Shown here: positions 25,468 to 33,673 of the stretch, piece after piece
Position numbering within the stretch: position 1 is the first letter of the stretch
Layout of the letters: each line of letters opens with the position of its first letter
Assembly (NCBI GenBank): GCA_041573795.1
Contig: JBFFQB010000001.1
Location: 1 to 64,000 of the forward strand
From: E44-bin32 sp041573795
GTDB lineage: Bacteria > Chloroflexota > Anaerolineae > Anaerolineales > E44-bin32
DNA: 64,000 nt
Direction: 5' to 3'
Translations under genes and position numbers: made by a program
Notes under the pieces: generated by a model
Told to the model about the DNA's origin: nothing
Databases searched by the model: none
What the model saw: only the letters and a program-made list of their open reading frames with translations

Positions 25468-26511
25468 ATGAGTCAGACTTTCGACCGATCCCTAGGTATG
25501 CTCCCGAGGGCACGTGGTGTTGGTGGCATGGTGAGCTTCCAGGCCAAGCTTGAAGAAGAATTGAAAAGGCGTGGCATTGGGGTCACCTATGACCTGGAGA
25601 GGGATCGCTGCGATGCGGTCCTGGTTGTAGGCGGCACGCGTAAGCTCAACCTCCTGCGCCAGGTGCGTCAAAAAGGCATCCCAATCTATCAACGCCTTGA
25701 TGGTATTAATTGGATCCACCGTGTACGTAGCACCGGGTTTAAACATTTCCTGCGGGCAGAGCTTGCCAACTGGCTGTTAGCACGTATCCGCTCCCGCTTG
25801 GCGGATGGGATTATTTACCAGAGTGAATTTGTCGTCGATTGGTGGGATGGGAAGTATGGGCCTGCGAGTGTCCCACATACTGTGGTTCACAATGGTGTGG
25901 ATCTATCAGTGTATTCCCCTGAAGGCGAGCACCAACGGCCCCGGGATCACATCCGGGTATTGATGGTGGAGGGCTCACTTGCGGGCGGATATGAGCTAGG
26001 TCTTGATCACGGTATTCAGTTTTGTGAGCATCTGGCCAAGATCACCGACCAGGCAGTGGAATTGATGATCGTTGGCCAGGCAGATGCGCGCACGCAGCTG
26101 GAAGCGGATCGACGATCCTCCATAACGCTGCATTGGGTGGGACTGGTACAACGCGAGCAAATTCCTGCGCTGGATCGCTCCGCTCATCTATTTTTCGCTG
26201 CCGACATTCATCCAGCATGCCCCAATGCGGTGATTGAAGCATTGGCTTGTGGACTACCCGTGGTCGGGTTTGATACGGGGGCATTATCAGAGCTCGTCGT
26301 TGGGGGTACTGGACGGATTGTGGACTATGGAGGGGATGCGTGGAAGCTGGGCACCCCGAATTTTTTGGGTTTGGCACAGGCGGCATTGGAGGTGGTGGCC
26401 GATCAAACCGGATTTCGCAGCCGGGCACGAATCCACGCAGAGCAATACCTGAGCGTGGCCAAAATGACGGATGGCTATTTATCAGCGATGGGCTGGAATG
26501 ATCCGGTTTAG
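25468..26511 (+). CDS. GT4-family glycosyltransferase
   Basis: A 347-aa GT-B fold enzyme (family GT4, glycosyltransferase group 1) that would transfer a sugar from a nucleotide donor to the growing repeat unit at the cytoplasmic face. The C-terminal donor site has the EALACGLPVVGFDTGALSELV block, with the conserved Glu-x7-Glu pattern. The N-terminal half carries a GGMVSFQAKLEEELKRRG start typical of the acceptor domain. No signal peptide. The donor sugar cannot be read from sequence. It is 57 bases after the acetyltransferase, in the same transcription unit. Confidence 0.88.
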   Translation: MSQTFDRSLGMLPRARGVGGMVSFQAKLEEELKRRGIGVTYDLERDRCDAVLVVGGTRKLNLLRQVRQKGIPIYQRLDGINWIHRVRSTGFKHFLRAELANWLLARIRSRLADGIIYQSEFVVDWWDGKYGPASVPHTVVHNGVDLSVYSPEGEHQRPRDHIRVLMVEGSLAGGYELGLDHGIQFCEHLAKITDQAVELMIVGQADARTQLEADRRSSITLHWVGLVQREQIPALDRSAHLFFAADIHPACPNAVIEALACGLPVVGFDTGALSELVVGGTGRIVDYGGDAWKLGTPNFLGLAQAALEVVADQTGFRSRARIHAEQYLSVAKMTDGYLSAMGWNDPV

Positions 26512-26529
26512 ATCCAGGCTGCGATATTG

Positions 26530-27639
26530 ATGGATACATCGTTGACGTTCACAGGAAGACTTGGCTTGCAGCAGCGAGTTCTGCCCACCTACCGTGCTCC
26601 ATTCTTCGACCACCTTGCGCAAGTATGTACGGATCAATTGAGTGTATATGCAGGCTCACCACGTCCAACTGAGGGGATTCACCCGGCGGGAGAGTTGAAG
26701 CTTGCACGCTATTATCATGGCCAGAATATCCATCTGTTGCGCGGTGCCTTTTACCTGTGCTGGCAACGCGATTTGATGTCCTGGCTAGAGGATTGGGATC
26801 CCGACGCATTAATCATGGAGGCCAATCCGCGCTATCCAGCCAGCCGTGGTGCCCTCAACTGGATGCATTCCCGCCGTCGCCCGGTTTTGGGTTGGGGATT
26901 GGGCGCTGCGGGGCTATCAGGCCCGTTAGGTTCGTTGCGAGGTAATTTCCGTACGAGGTTTGTTGAACAGTTTGACGTACTCATCGCCTACAGTGAGCAA
27001 GGTGCAGCAGAGTATGCCGCGCTTGGAATACCGCGTGAAAGGATCGTCGTCGCCGCCAACGCAGTGGCTTTGCCGCCTGTGGCTAAGCCACTGCGCCCCC
27101 CACTCGCTGATCGGCCTGCCAGGGTGATCTTCGTGGGTCGTTTGCAAGCTCGGAAACGCGTCGATCTGCTCTTGAATGCATGTGCACGCCTCGAGCCTGC
27201 ACCCGAGCTGATCGTCGTTGGAGAGGGTCCAGAACGCATTGCGCTCGAGCAGCTCGCCAGAGCAATATTGCCTCATGCCGATTTTCGTGGAGCGCTCTTT
27301 GATCTTAAACTCCAACAAGTTCTTGAGCAGGCCGACCTGTTCGTTTTACCAGGTACAGGAGGTCTGGCTGTTCAACAGGCCATGGCTTGCGGATTGCCTG
27401 TGATCGTTGCCGAAGGGGATGGAACCCAGAATGATCTGGTAAGCGGGGGGAATGGCTGGTTGATACCGCCCGGCGACCTGGACGCGTTGGTCGCAACCCT
27501 GCGATCGGCGCTGCAGGATCCAGATAAGTTGAGCTCGATGGGCGATAACTCCTACCAGTTGGCAGTGGAGCGTTATAACATCGATACGATGCGAAGCCAA
27601 TTTTTACATGCCTTGGCACTTGCGCGCGAGGGAGTTTGA
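26530..27639 (+). CDS. GT4-family glycosyltransferase
   Basis: A 369-aa GT-B enzyme. The donor domain begins with ARVIFVGRLQARKRVDLLL near residue 197 and ends with QAMACGLPVIVAEGDGTQNDLV and GGNGWLIPPGDLDALV. The Glu of the usual E-x7-E is replaced by Gln (VQQAMACGLP), which is tolerated in some GT4 members. I chose the ATG at 26530 rather than the adjacent TTG at 26527; neither has a strong ribosome site, and the gene lies 18 bases after the previous stop. Its stop is immediately followed by the next start. Confidence 0.85.
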   Translation: MDTSLTFTGRLGLQQRVLPTYRAPFFDHLAQVCTDQLSVYAGSPRPTEGIHPAGELKLARYYHGQNIHLLRGAFYLCWQRDLMSWLEDWDPDALIMEANPRYPASRGALNWMHSRRRPVLGWGLGAAGLSGPLGSLRGNFRTRFVEQFDVLIAYSEQGAAEYAALGIPRERIVVAANAVALPPVAKPLRPPLADRPARVIFVGRLQARKRVDLLLNACARLEPAPELIVVGEGPERIALEQLARAILPHADFRGALFDLKLQQVLEQADLFVLPGTGGLAVQQAMACGLPVIVAEGDGTQNDLVSGGNGWLIPPGDLDALVATLRSALQDPDKLSSMGDNSYQLAVERYNIDTMRSQFLHALALAREGV

Positions 27640-28884
27640 ATGCGGATCGCACTTCTGGCCGATGGCCGCAGTCCAATCACGCAAGGATGGCTTAGGACCC
27701 TCAACGGGCTCGGCTATCAGGTTCATTTGCTGTCAACTTTCCCTTGTATTGTTGAGCAACCACTCGCCTCATACCATCTCGTCCCGATCGCTTTCAGTGG
27801 AATGGTGAGGCAGAAGCAACGATCAGCTCAGATGGCTCCTGGGGGTGCAGGTGCGATCCGGCTACGAGCGACTGCACGACGTTGGCTGGGTATAGCTACC
27901 TTCCCTGCGGCGATCCAGCGGATGCGTGCCATCCTCAATGGCCTCGATGTAGATCTACTGCATGCTTTGCGTATTCCTTATGAAGGTATGCTTGCAGCGG
28001 AGAGCAAGCCTGCAATCCCATTGATCCTTTCGGTATGGGGAAATGATTTCACACTCCACGCTCGTAGCGCTCCATGGATGCAGTGGTTGACCCGCCGGTC
28101 TGTCGCTCGAACCGATGGGATTCATGCGGATTGTCATCGTGATATTCGCCTTGCCAGGAGGTGGGGGCTAAAAGAAGATAGTCCGACGCTGGTCGTGCCA
28201 GGTGGGGGAGGATTGGACCGCGAGCTATTCCATGTAGGATCCGTTGATCTAGAGCACCTGCGCCCAGAGATCAGAGCGCAAATAGAGTCACTTCCCAAAG
28301 ATACACCGGTAGTCATCAACCCGCGTGGCTTTCGGGCCTATGTTCGCAACGATACGTTTTTCCACTCACTTCCGCTTATTTTGCGTGAATTCCCCTCAAC
28401 AAGGTTCCTGGCGCCAACAATGCTGGGGGAGAGATCAGCCGAGCAGTGGTTAAACCGGTTGGGGATTGAGGGGTCAGTCATTTTGCTGCCAAAGTTGACG
28501 CCGGAGGAGATGGCGATCCTTTACCGGCGCAGCCAGGTGATGGTTTCTCCAAGCGAACATGATGGCACTCCGAATAGCTTCCTGGAGGCGATTGCGTGCG
28601 GCTGTTTTCCTGTTGTCGGGGATCTCGAATCGCTCAGAGAGTGGGTCCAGGATGGTGTCAACGGCCTGCTCATCGATCCGAGTCGTCCAGAGGCACTGGC
28701 GCAAGCCGTCATCCAGGCCTTGCGCGATTCGGCGCTGCGCTCACGGGCGTCAAAACATAATCAAGCGCTCATTGACGACCGCGCCGAGCGGGTACGCATC
28801 AGCAAGCAGCTGGATCGTTTCTATCACGAGGTCTTGGAGCAAAAAACCTTTCAGAAACCTGAGCAGAAGGGCAGCCTCTCATGA
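27640..28884 (+). CDS. GT4-family glycosyltransferase
   Basis: A 414-aa GT-B enzyme. The acceptor domain opens with MRIALLADGRSP and ITQGW; the donor domain has VMVSPSEHDGTPNSFLEAIACGCFPV and a GVNGLLIDPSRPEALA block, with the E-x7-E motif (FLEAIACGCFPVVGDLE). It abuts the preceding glycosyltransferase gene and overlaps the following unknown gene by four bases (ATGA), so the set is tightly coupled. Donor and acceptor unknown. Confidence 0.88.
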   Translation: MRIALLADGRSPITQGWLRTLNGLGYQVHLLSTFPCIVEQPLASYHLVPIAFSGMVRQKQRSAQMAPGGAGAIRLRATARRWLGIATFPAAIQRMRAILNGLDVDLLHALRIPYEGMLAAESKPAIPLILSVWGNDFTLHARSAPWMQWLTRRSVARTDGIHADCHRDIRLARRWGLKEDSPTLVVPGGGGLDRELFHVGSVDLEHLRPEIRAQIESLPKDTPVVINPRGFRAYVRNDTFFHSLPLILREFPSTRFLAPTMLGERSAEQWLNRLGIEGSVILLPKLTPEEMAILYRRSQVMVSPSEHDGTPNSFLEAIACGCFPVVGDLESLREWVQDGVNGLLIDPSRPEALAQAVIQALRDSALRSRASKHNQALIDDRAERVRISKQLDRFYHEVLEQKTFQKPEQKGSLS

Positions 28885-29933
28885 AGGTTGTCAAGCTTGA
28901 ATACATTCCTGAGGCAACCATCCTGCATCACATTGATGGGGAGGGTTCACTTTGGGGGACCCGTGGCAGGAAGGTTATCAAAGCAATACAAGGGGAGATC
29001 TGGGAACAAGTGACCGAGTTTCCCCGCGCGTACCCACGCGACCTGTTCGGCTTCAGCCGACCTACTGCGCGAGCGATGCGTGCCGATAAAGCCAATCTCT
29101 ATGTGAATGCTAATGGGGGCCTGCTCGGTATCCGGGCTGGAATTGTTTATACGCTTGAGAAATCCGGAGCCTTCACGCCATGGTTTGAGATCCAGGGAGA
29201 CAGTGTGCTGCATGGGGGTATCTGTGAGGATCAACAAGGCTGGACATACTTCGGCGAATATTTCATGAATCCCCGACGCGGCGAGGTACATATCTTCCGG
29301 GTAGATCCGGAGCTAAAAACATGGGAGATTGCACACACTTTTTCGCCGGGTGAGATTCGTCATATCCATGGTGTATACCGTGACCCCTATGATGTAGATT
29401 CGCTGTGGATTACCAGCGGTGATGCAACCGGCGAGTGCTATCTGTTCCGTACGCGTGATCGCTTTGCGACAATTGAGCGCATTGGTGAAGGCACGCAGCG
29501 CTGGCGAGCAGTGCGCCTGTTTTTCACACCAGACGCGGTCTGCTGGCTAACGGATAGCCAATTGGAGCAGAATTTCAGTTGTCGCTGGGACCGGCGAAGC
29601 GGGAAACTTGCCCTCGGAGATCGTGTGGATGCGCCGACCTGGTATGGCAGCACAACGGTAGAAGGTTTGCACCTGGCCTTTACGACCGTTGAACCAGGCC
29701 CGTCTGTCGACCGCAGGACCGCTGCGATCTTTGCCAGCCAGGATGCAGTCGAATGGAAGGAGATCTATCGATTCCCAAAGGATCAATGGCGCCCGATGAA
29801 GCTTTTCAAGTATGGCGTAATCAGCTGCCCCTCCGGGGTGATGTCGCAGAATGAATTCCTTATCAGCGGGGAAGGATTGAAAGGTTTGGATGGTATCAGT
29901 GCCAGGCTAAATATTATGGCAGGAACCACATGA
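28881..29933 (+). CDS. Unrecognised 350-aa protein, possibly beta-propeller
   Basis: I do not recognise this protein. It has no signal peptide or membrane helix. The sequence is rich in aromatic beta-strand patterns with repeated short motifs of the type Asp-x-x-x-x-W/Y (GEVHIFRVDPELKTWEI, DSLWITSGDATGECYLF, TAAIFASQDAVEWKEIYRF), which resembles BNR/sialidase-like propeller blades. The C-terminal half repeats strand spacing of about 45 residues. It overlaps both neighbours by four bases in ATGA junctions, so it belongs to the polysaccharide operon, just before another unknown gene and a formyltransferase. It may bind, sense or modify a glycan. That is inference from place only. Confidence 0.75.
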   Translation: MKVVKLEYIPEATILHHIDGEGSLWGTRGRKVIKAIQGEIWEQVTEFPRAYPRDLFGFSRPTARAMRADKANLYVNANGGLLGIRAGIVYTLEKSGAFTPWFEIQGDSVLHGGICEDQQGWTYFGEYFMNPRRGEVHIFRVDPELKTWEIAHTFSPGEIRHIHGVYRDPYDVDSLWITSGDATGECYLFRTRDRFATIERIGEGTQRWRAVRLFFTPDAVCWLTDSQLEQNFSCRWDRRSGKLALGDRVDAPTWYGSTTVEGLHLAFTTVEPGPSVDRRTAAIFASQDAVEWKEIYRFPKDQWRPMKLFKYGVISCPSGVMSQNEFLISGEGLKGLDGISARLNIMAGTT

Positions 29934-30592
29934 TTCGCCGGATCCTGGAATGGGCCCTGACCATTGCGAAAAGGCTGGTGGATGACACGATCCCCGAGAA
30001 GGATTTGCACGCCTTCCTGCGTAAGAATCTGATGGACCTTGATGCCCGGATCAAATCGGGTGAGGTTTCGATCGACGATCCTGCGCTTGGAACCATCTAT
30101 GAGGGGGTGGATCGATTACGCCGACAAGGATTTTCCGATCTTCCCGACTTTAAATTGGCTACAACATCCAGCGCTTTGATCAAACCAGAAGGTATGGTGA
30201 GATTAGCAGAACCGATCCTTCACCAAGGGATAATTGCCATTGGCCTCCTGGAGAAGACTTTGCTGCAGATGGAGCAAAATGTAGCACTGGATGAAAGTCA
30301 ACATCAGAATATGGAAGCCTTGCTTCGCCATATCGAAATTCGACGCCAGGGCGGTTTGGTCTTTAATGGCCAATCATCAAACCATGATCGTTGGCTCGCT
30401 GTAGCGGTTTTAAGTGCCCTGTTCAGCCGATATGCTGCAGGCGAATGTGATTACCGCTTCTTAAATTCGGCCTTGAAACTCAATGATTGGGCTTTTCGCT
30501 ACTTCCGCAAGCGACAAGATCAACCTGGGGGGCTTCCCTATCTAAGGGCGGTCCTTGAGTTAGAAGCGACGCTGTTGGAGATGACATCCTGA
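29930..30592 (+). CDS. Unrecognised 220-aa mostly helical protein
   Basis: I do not recognise this protein. It looks all-helical, with no clear signal peptide; the first 20 residues are amphipathic (IRRILEWALTIAKRLVDD). The C-terminal half (about residues 130-215) has an alternating Ala/Leu pattern with conserved-looking HDRWLAVAVLSALFSRYAAGE and a Phe-rich WAFRYFRKR segment, reminiscent of TPR-like or alpha/alpha-toroid helices. It overlaps the preceding gene by four bases and its TGA overlaps the ATG of the formyltransferase gene. It is probably a partner of the genes around it in the polysaccharide locus. Confidence 0.7.
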   Translation: MIRRILEWALTIAKRLVDDTIPEKDLHAFLRKNLMDLDARIKSGEVSIDDPALGTIYEGVDRLRRQGFSDLPDFKLATTSSALIKPEGMVRLAEPILHQGIIAIGLLEKTLLQMEQNVALDESQHQNMEALLRHIEIRRQGGLVFNGQSSNHDRWLAVAVLSALFSRYAAGECDYRFLNSALKLNDWAFRYFRKRQDQPGGLPYLRAVLELEATLLEMTS

Positions 30593-31389
30593 TGCGTGTC
30601 GCCCTCTTTGCCCCAACATCGAGGAGTTTATACTCTCGTTTGGTTGCATCTGCGATAATTCAACAGGAAAAAATTGAGCTTGTAGGCATCTTTGTGCGAC
30701 ACCTTTGGTCGATTAAACGCATACGAACGGATTTGCGACGTGAAGGACCGCGTTTACTTCAAAAGGTCTATGAGAAACTGATCGCACCTGAAGCAATCTC
30801 TCAGGGAGAGGCGAACCCTTTAGTAGACGTGGCGAATGAGCGCTTGCTAAATTTTCGGGATCTCATCGATATGAGCCGCAGGAGCGGCATCCCCTTTTAC
30901 CGGGTGCGAGACTTTAACTCGAAGCGAACTGAAGCTTCCCTGAAAGGGCTTAAACCCGACCTGGTTGCCTTCACAGGAGGCGGACTCATTCGAAAGAACA
31001 TACTAACGGTACCTGCACAGGGGGTCCTTAATTGTCACTCGGGTTTGCTGCCACGTTTTCGCGGCATGGACACCCTGGAGTGGACAATCCTTGAAGCGCA
31101 GGGAGCACTTCCCCAGGTTGGGCTGACCTTGCATTTCATGGATACAGGCGTCGACACTGGCCCCATCCTGCGCCAACATCGGGTGGAGTTGAATCCAGGA
31201 GAAAGCCTCAACGCTGTCCGAAAACGTCTGGAGCCCGAAATGGTACAGTTGATGTGCCAAGGTGTGGTCGACCTGCAGCGCGGCATCCTTAAAGCAATTC
31301 CACAAGAAAAGTCTGCTGGACGACAATACTTTGTTATCCACCCACGCCTGCAAGAGAAAGCTGAGATGAAGCTGCAGCGCAGTGCCTGA
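30592..31389 (+). CDS. Formyltransferase-family protein (sugar N-formyltransferase candidate)
   Basis: A 265-aa enzyme of the methionyl-tRNA/GART formyltransferase fold using 10-formyl-tetrahydrofolate. The catalytic triad is present: N147 and H149 in LNCHSGLLPRFRG and D188 in DTGVDTGPI. It lacks the C-terminal tRNA-binding domain of Fmt, and the long N-terminal insertion (about residues 40-100) is also unlike Fmt, so it more likely formylates an amino sugar, as in enzymes that make N-formyl-quinovosamine or similar. The amino donor could be the DegT aminotransferase at 41.3 kb. The start overlaps the preceding TGA. Confidence 0.85.
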   Translation: MRVALFAPTSRSLYSRLVASAIIQQEKIELVGIFVRHLWSIKRIRTDLRREGPRLLQKVYEKLIAPEAISQGEANPLVDVANERLLNFRDLIDMSRRSGIPFYRVRDFNSKRTEASLKGLKPDLVAFTGGGLIRKNILTVPAQGVLNCHSGLLPRFRGMDTLEWTILEAQGALPQVGLTLHFMDTGVDTGPILRQHRVELNPGESLNAVRKRLEPEMVQLMCQGVVDLQRGILKAIPQEKSAGRQYFVIHPRLQEKAEMKLQRSA

Positions 31390-31436
31390 CAGTAGGGTAG
31401 CCCCATAGTTTGACTGTGGAGGCACTGCCCCGATGC

Positions 31437-31442
31437 TATAAT
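31437..31442 (+). promoter_or_regulatory. Perfect -10 hexamer upstream of the two-domain oxidoreductase
   Basis: TATAAT at 31437-31442 in a 114-base gap. A TTGACT lies 21 bases upstream, longer than the usual spacing, and no hexamer at the 17-base distance fits well. An internal promoter of the polysaccharide locus is possible. Confidence 0.4.
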
Positions 31443-31503
31443 CGCCTCGAAACTCACCCGGGATTGAGGCTCTTATCATCCCTCAACTGCTGTGAAGGAA
31501 ATT

Positions 31504-33660
31504 ATGAAGCAAGTTGTCCAAGATATACGCAGTGGTGAAACGAAGCTTGTTGACGTTCCGGTACCGGCTGTGAAACGCAGAACAGCACTCGTCCGAAACC
31601 GGGCATCTTTGGTTTCTGCAGGCACCGAGCGAGCACTGGTGGAGTTTGCAGGCAAAAGCCTGGTTCGGAAAGCGAAGTCACGCCCCGATCTTGTCCGGCA
31701 GGTGCTTGATAAAGCCCGTAGGGAAGGGCTGCTTACAACCATCGATGCCGTGATGAATCGCCTGGACCAGCCTCTAGCCCTGGGATACTCATCGGCGGGG
31801 ATAATCGAGGCGTTAGGCGAAGAGATGGAAGGTTTTCAAGTAGGGGATCGGGTCGCCTGTGCAGGAGGGGGACACGCTGTACATGCGGAGTATGTTCTAG
31901 TCCCCAGGAATCTAATCGCACCCTTACCACAAACCGTCGATTTTCAGGCGGGTGCCTTTGCGACAGTGGGCGCCATCGCATTACACGGTTTTCGGTTGGG
32001 CGAGGCAGGGGTCCGTGATCGTGTAGCCGTAATTGGAATGGGGCTGCTGGGGTTGCTCGCTGCCAGTATTGCCCGAGCTGCAGGCTGCGCCGTCATGGGC
32101 ATTGATGTCGATCGCGATCGGGTTGAACAGGCAAACAAACTTGGCATTGAGACTGTGTTGCGGGAGCAAGCCGAGGAGGCTTCGCTTAGCTTCACCGATC
32201 ATCGGGGCTTTGATCTGGTGCAGATCTGTGCTGACACACCCGCCGATGATACTGTCGAGCTGGCAGGCGCCATAGCGCGTGATCGTGGGGTTGTGGTATC
32301 CACAGGCGTTGTGGGCACACATTTACCCCGAAATTTGTATTTCGAAAAGGAGCTGCGCTTCACTGTATCTCGCTCCTATGGCCCAGGACGTTATGACCCT
32401 CGATATGAAGAGAGTGGTGAAGATTACCCTTACGGCTACGTTCGTTGGACTGAAGGGCGAAATATGCAGGCTTTCCTCGAATTGATTGAAACCAATAGGC
32501 TGGATGTTGCACCTTTGATAACGCATGAATTCCCCATTGAAGATGCACTGAAAGCCTACACTTTGATTACGGGCTCAGGGGATGGTCTGTACACAGGTGT
32601 TCTGCTGACATATCCCGACAGACCAGATGAGACTCCAGAACGGAGAGTTGCGCTCAAAGCAGTTCGTCCGGCTACGGAGGAAGCTGTGAAGCTGGGCATG
32701 CTCGGTGCGGGGAATTTTTCTGGCACTGTCCTGTTGCCCGCGATCAAACGCGTCGCCGGCATTGAATTGGTGGGGATTGCCTCAGCCGGGGGGCGTACGG
32801 CAACACAAGTAGGTAAGCGATTTAAGTTTAAGTACGCCGCTACGGACACTGAGCAATTGATCAACGATGAGGGCATCAATACCTTGGCCATCCTCACACG
32901 TCATCATCTGCACGCACAACTTATCCTGGCTGGATTAAAGGCTGGCAAGCACGTATTCTGTGAAAAGCCACTAGCTTTGAATCAGGATCAGCTCAATGAA
33001 ATTCAGACCGTCCTGGCATCGAGTTCGAGATTATTGATGGTTGGATTTAACCGCCGCTTTTCCCCCCATGCAAAACGGCTGAAAGCATTCTTAAGCACAA
33101 GCGATGCGCCCATGGCTATGCAATATCGGGTGAACGCCGGGGTATTACCCGCCAATCACTGGCTTCATGATCCTGAGCAAGGCGGCGGCCGCATTATCGG
33201 GGAGGTTTGCCACTTTGTGGACCTCTTAACCTTTCTTAGTGGGTCACCCCCTATCCGGGTGAGTGCTAGCGCGTTGCCCAGCGTGGGCGATTACGTTGAG
33301 GATAATGTTATCTTGACCTTCTCATTTGGGGATGGCTCTGTTGGGACCGTAAACTACTTCGCTAATGGAGATCGCTCACTTCCGAAGGAACGCCTGGAGG
33401 TGTTTCAGGCTGGAAGAGTAGCCATTCTGGACGATTTTCGGCAGCTTGCCTTGATTGCTAATAGTCGAAGGCGTACCTTTAGATCAAGGCTCCGACAGGA
33501 CAAAGGACATCAAGGTGAATGGGAAGCGTTCGTGGATGCAATCGTGAATTCGCAGGAACCGCCCATTGCCTATGATCAACTGTTTGCCGTGACCCGTGCC
33601 ACCTTCGCGGCTGTTCAAGCCTTGCGTACGGGCGAGTCGGTTTCGATCACAACCCTCTGA
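31504..33660 (+). CDS. Fused zinc-ADH-like and Gfo/Idh/MocA oxidoreductase
   Basis: A 718-aa protein made of two dehydrogenases. Residues 1-370 form a medium-chain dehydrogenase module with a GMGLLGLLAASIARAAG nucleotide-binding helix. Residues 385-718 form a Gfo/Idh/MocA module with GMLGAGNFSGTVLLPAIK and the EKPLAL motif. This fusion is seen in polysaccharide loci next to heparinase-type genes, as here. The two sites could oxidise and then reduce a sugar carbon (as in epimerisation or deoxy-sugar formation), with hydride passed between domains; that is inference. The ATG at 31504 has AAGGAA just upstream; a GTG at 31492 is an alternative. Confidence 0.88.
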   Translation: MKQVVQDIRSGETKLVDVPVPAVKRRTALVRNRASLVSAGTERALVEFAGKSLVRKAKSRPDLVRQVLDKARREGLLTTIDAVMNRLDQPLALGYSSAGIIEALGEEMEGFQVGDRVACAGGGHAVHAEYVLVPRNLIAPLPQTVDFQAGAFATVGAIALHGFRLGEAGVRDRVAVIGMGLLGLLAASIARAAGCAVMGIDVDRDRVEQANKLGIETVLREQAEEASLSFTDHRGFDLVQICADTPADDTVELAGAIARDRGVVVSTGVVGTHLPRNLYFEKELRFTVSRSYGPGRYDPRYEESGEDYPYGYVRWTEGRNMQAFLELIETNRLDVAPLITHEFPIEDALKAYTLITGSGDGLYTGVLLTYPDRPDETPERRVALKAVRPATEEAVKLGMLGAGNFSGTVLLPAIKRVAGIELVGIASAGGRTATQVGKRFKFKYAATDTEQLINDEGINTLAILTRHHLHAQLILAGLKAGKHVFCEKPLALNQDQLNEIQTVLASSSRLLMVGFNRRFSPHAKRLKAFLSTSDAPMAMQYRVNAGVLPANHWLHDPEQGGGRIIGEVCHFVDLLTFLSGSPPIRVSASALPSVGDYVEDNVILTFSFGDGSVGTVNYFANGDRSLPKERLEVFQAGRVAILDDFRQLALIANSRRRTFRSRLRQDKGHQGEWEAFVDAIVNSQEPPIAYDQLFAVTRATFAAVQALRTGESVSITTL

Positions 33661-33673
33661 GATTGCACAACGT

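Noticed and set aside
33596..33673. N-terminal extension of the heparinase-like frame
   Set aside because: It overlaps the end of the two-domain oxidoreductase, and a suitable ATG lies directly after that gene's stop.
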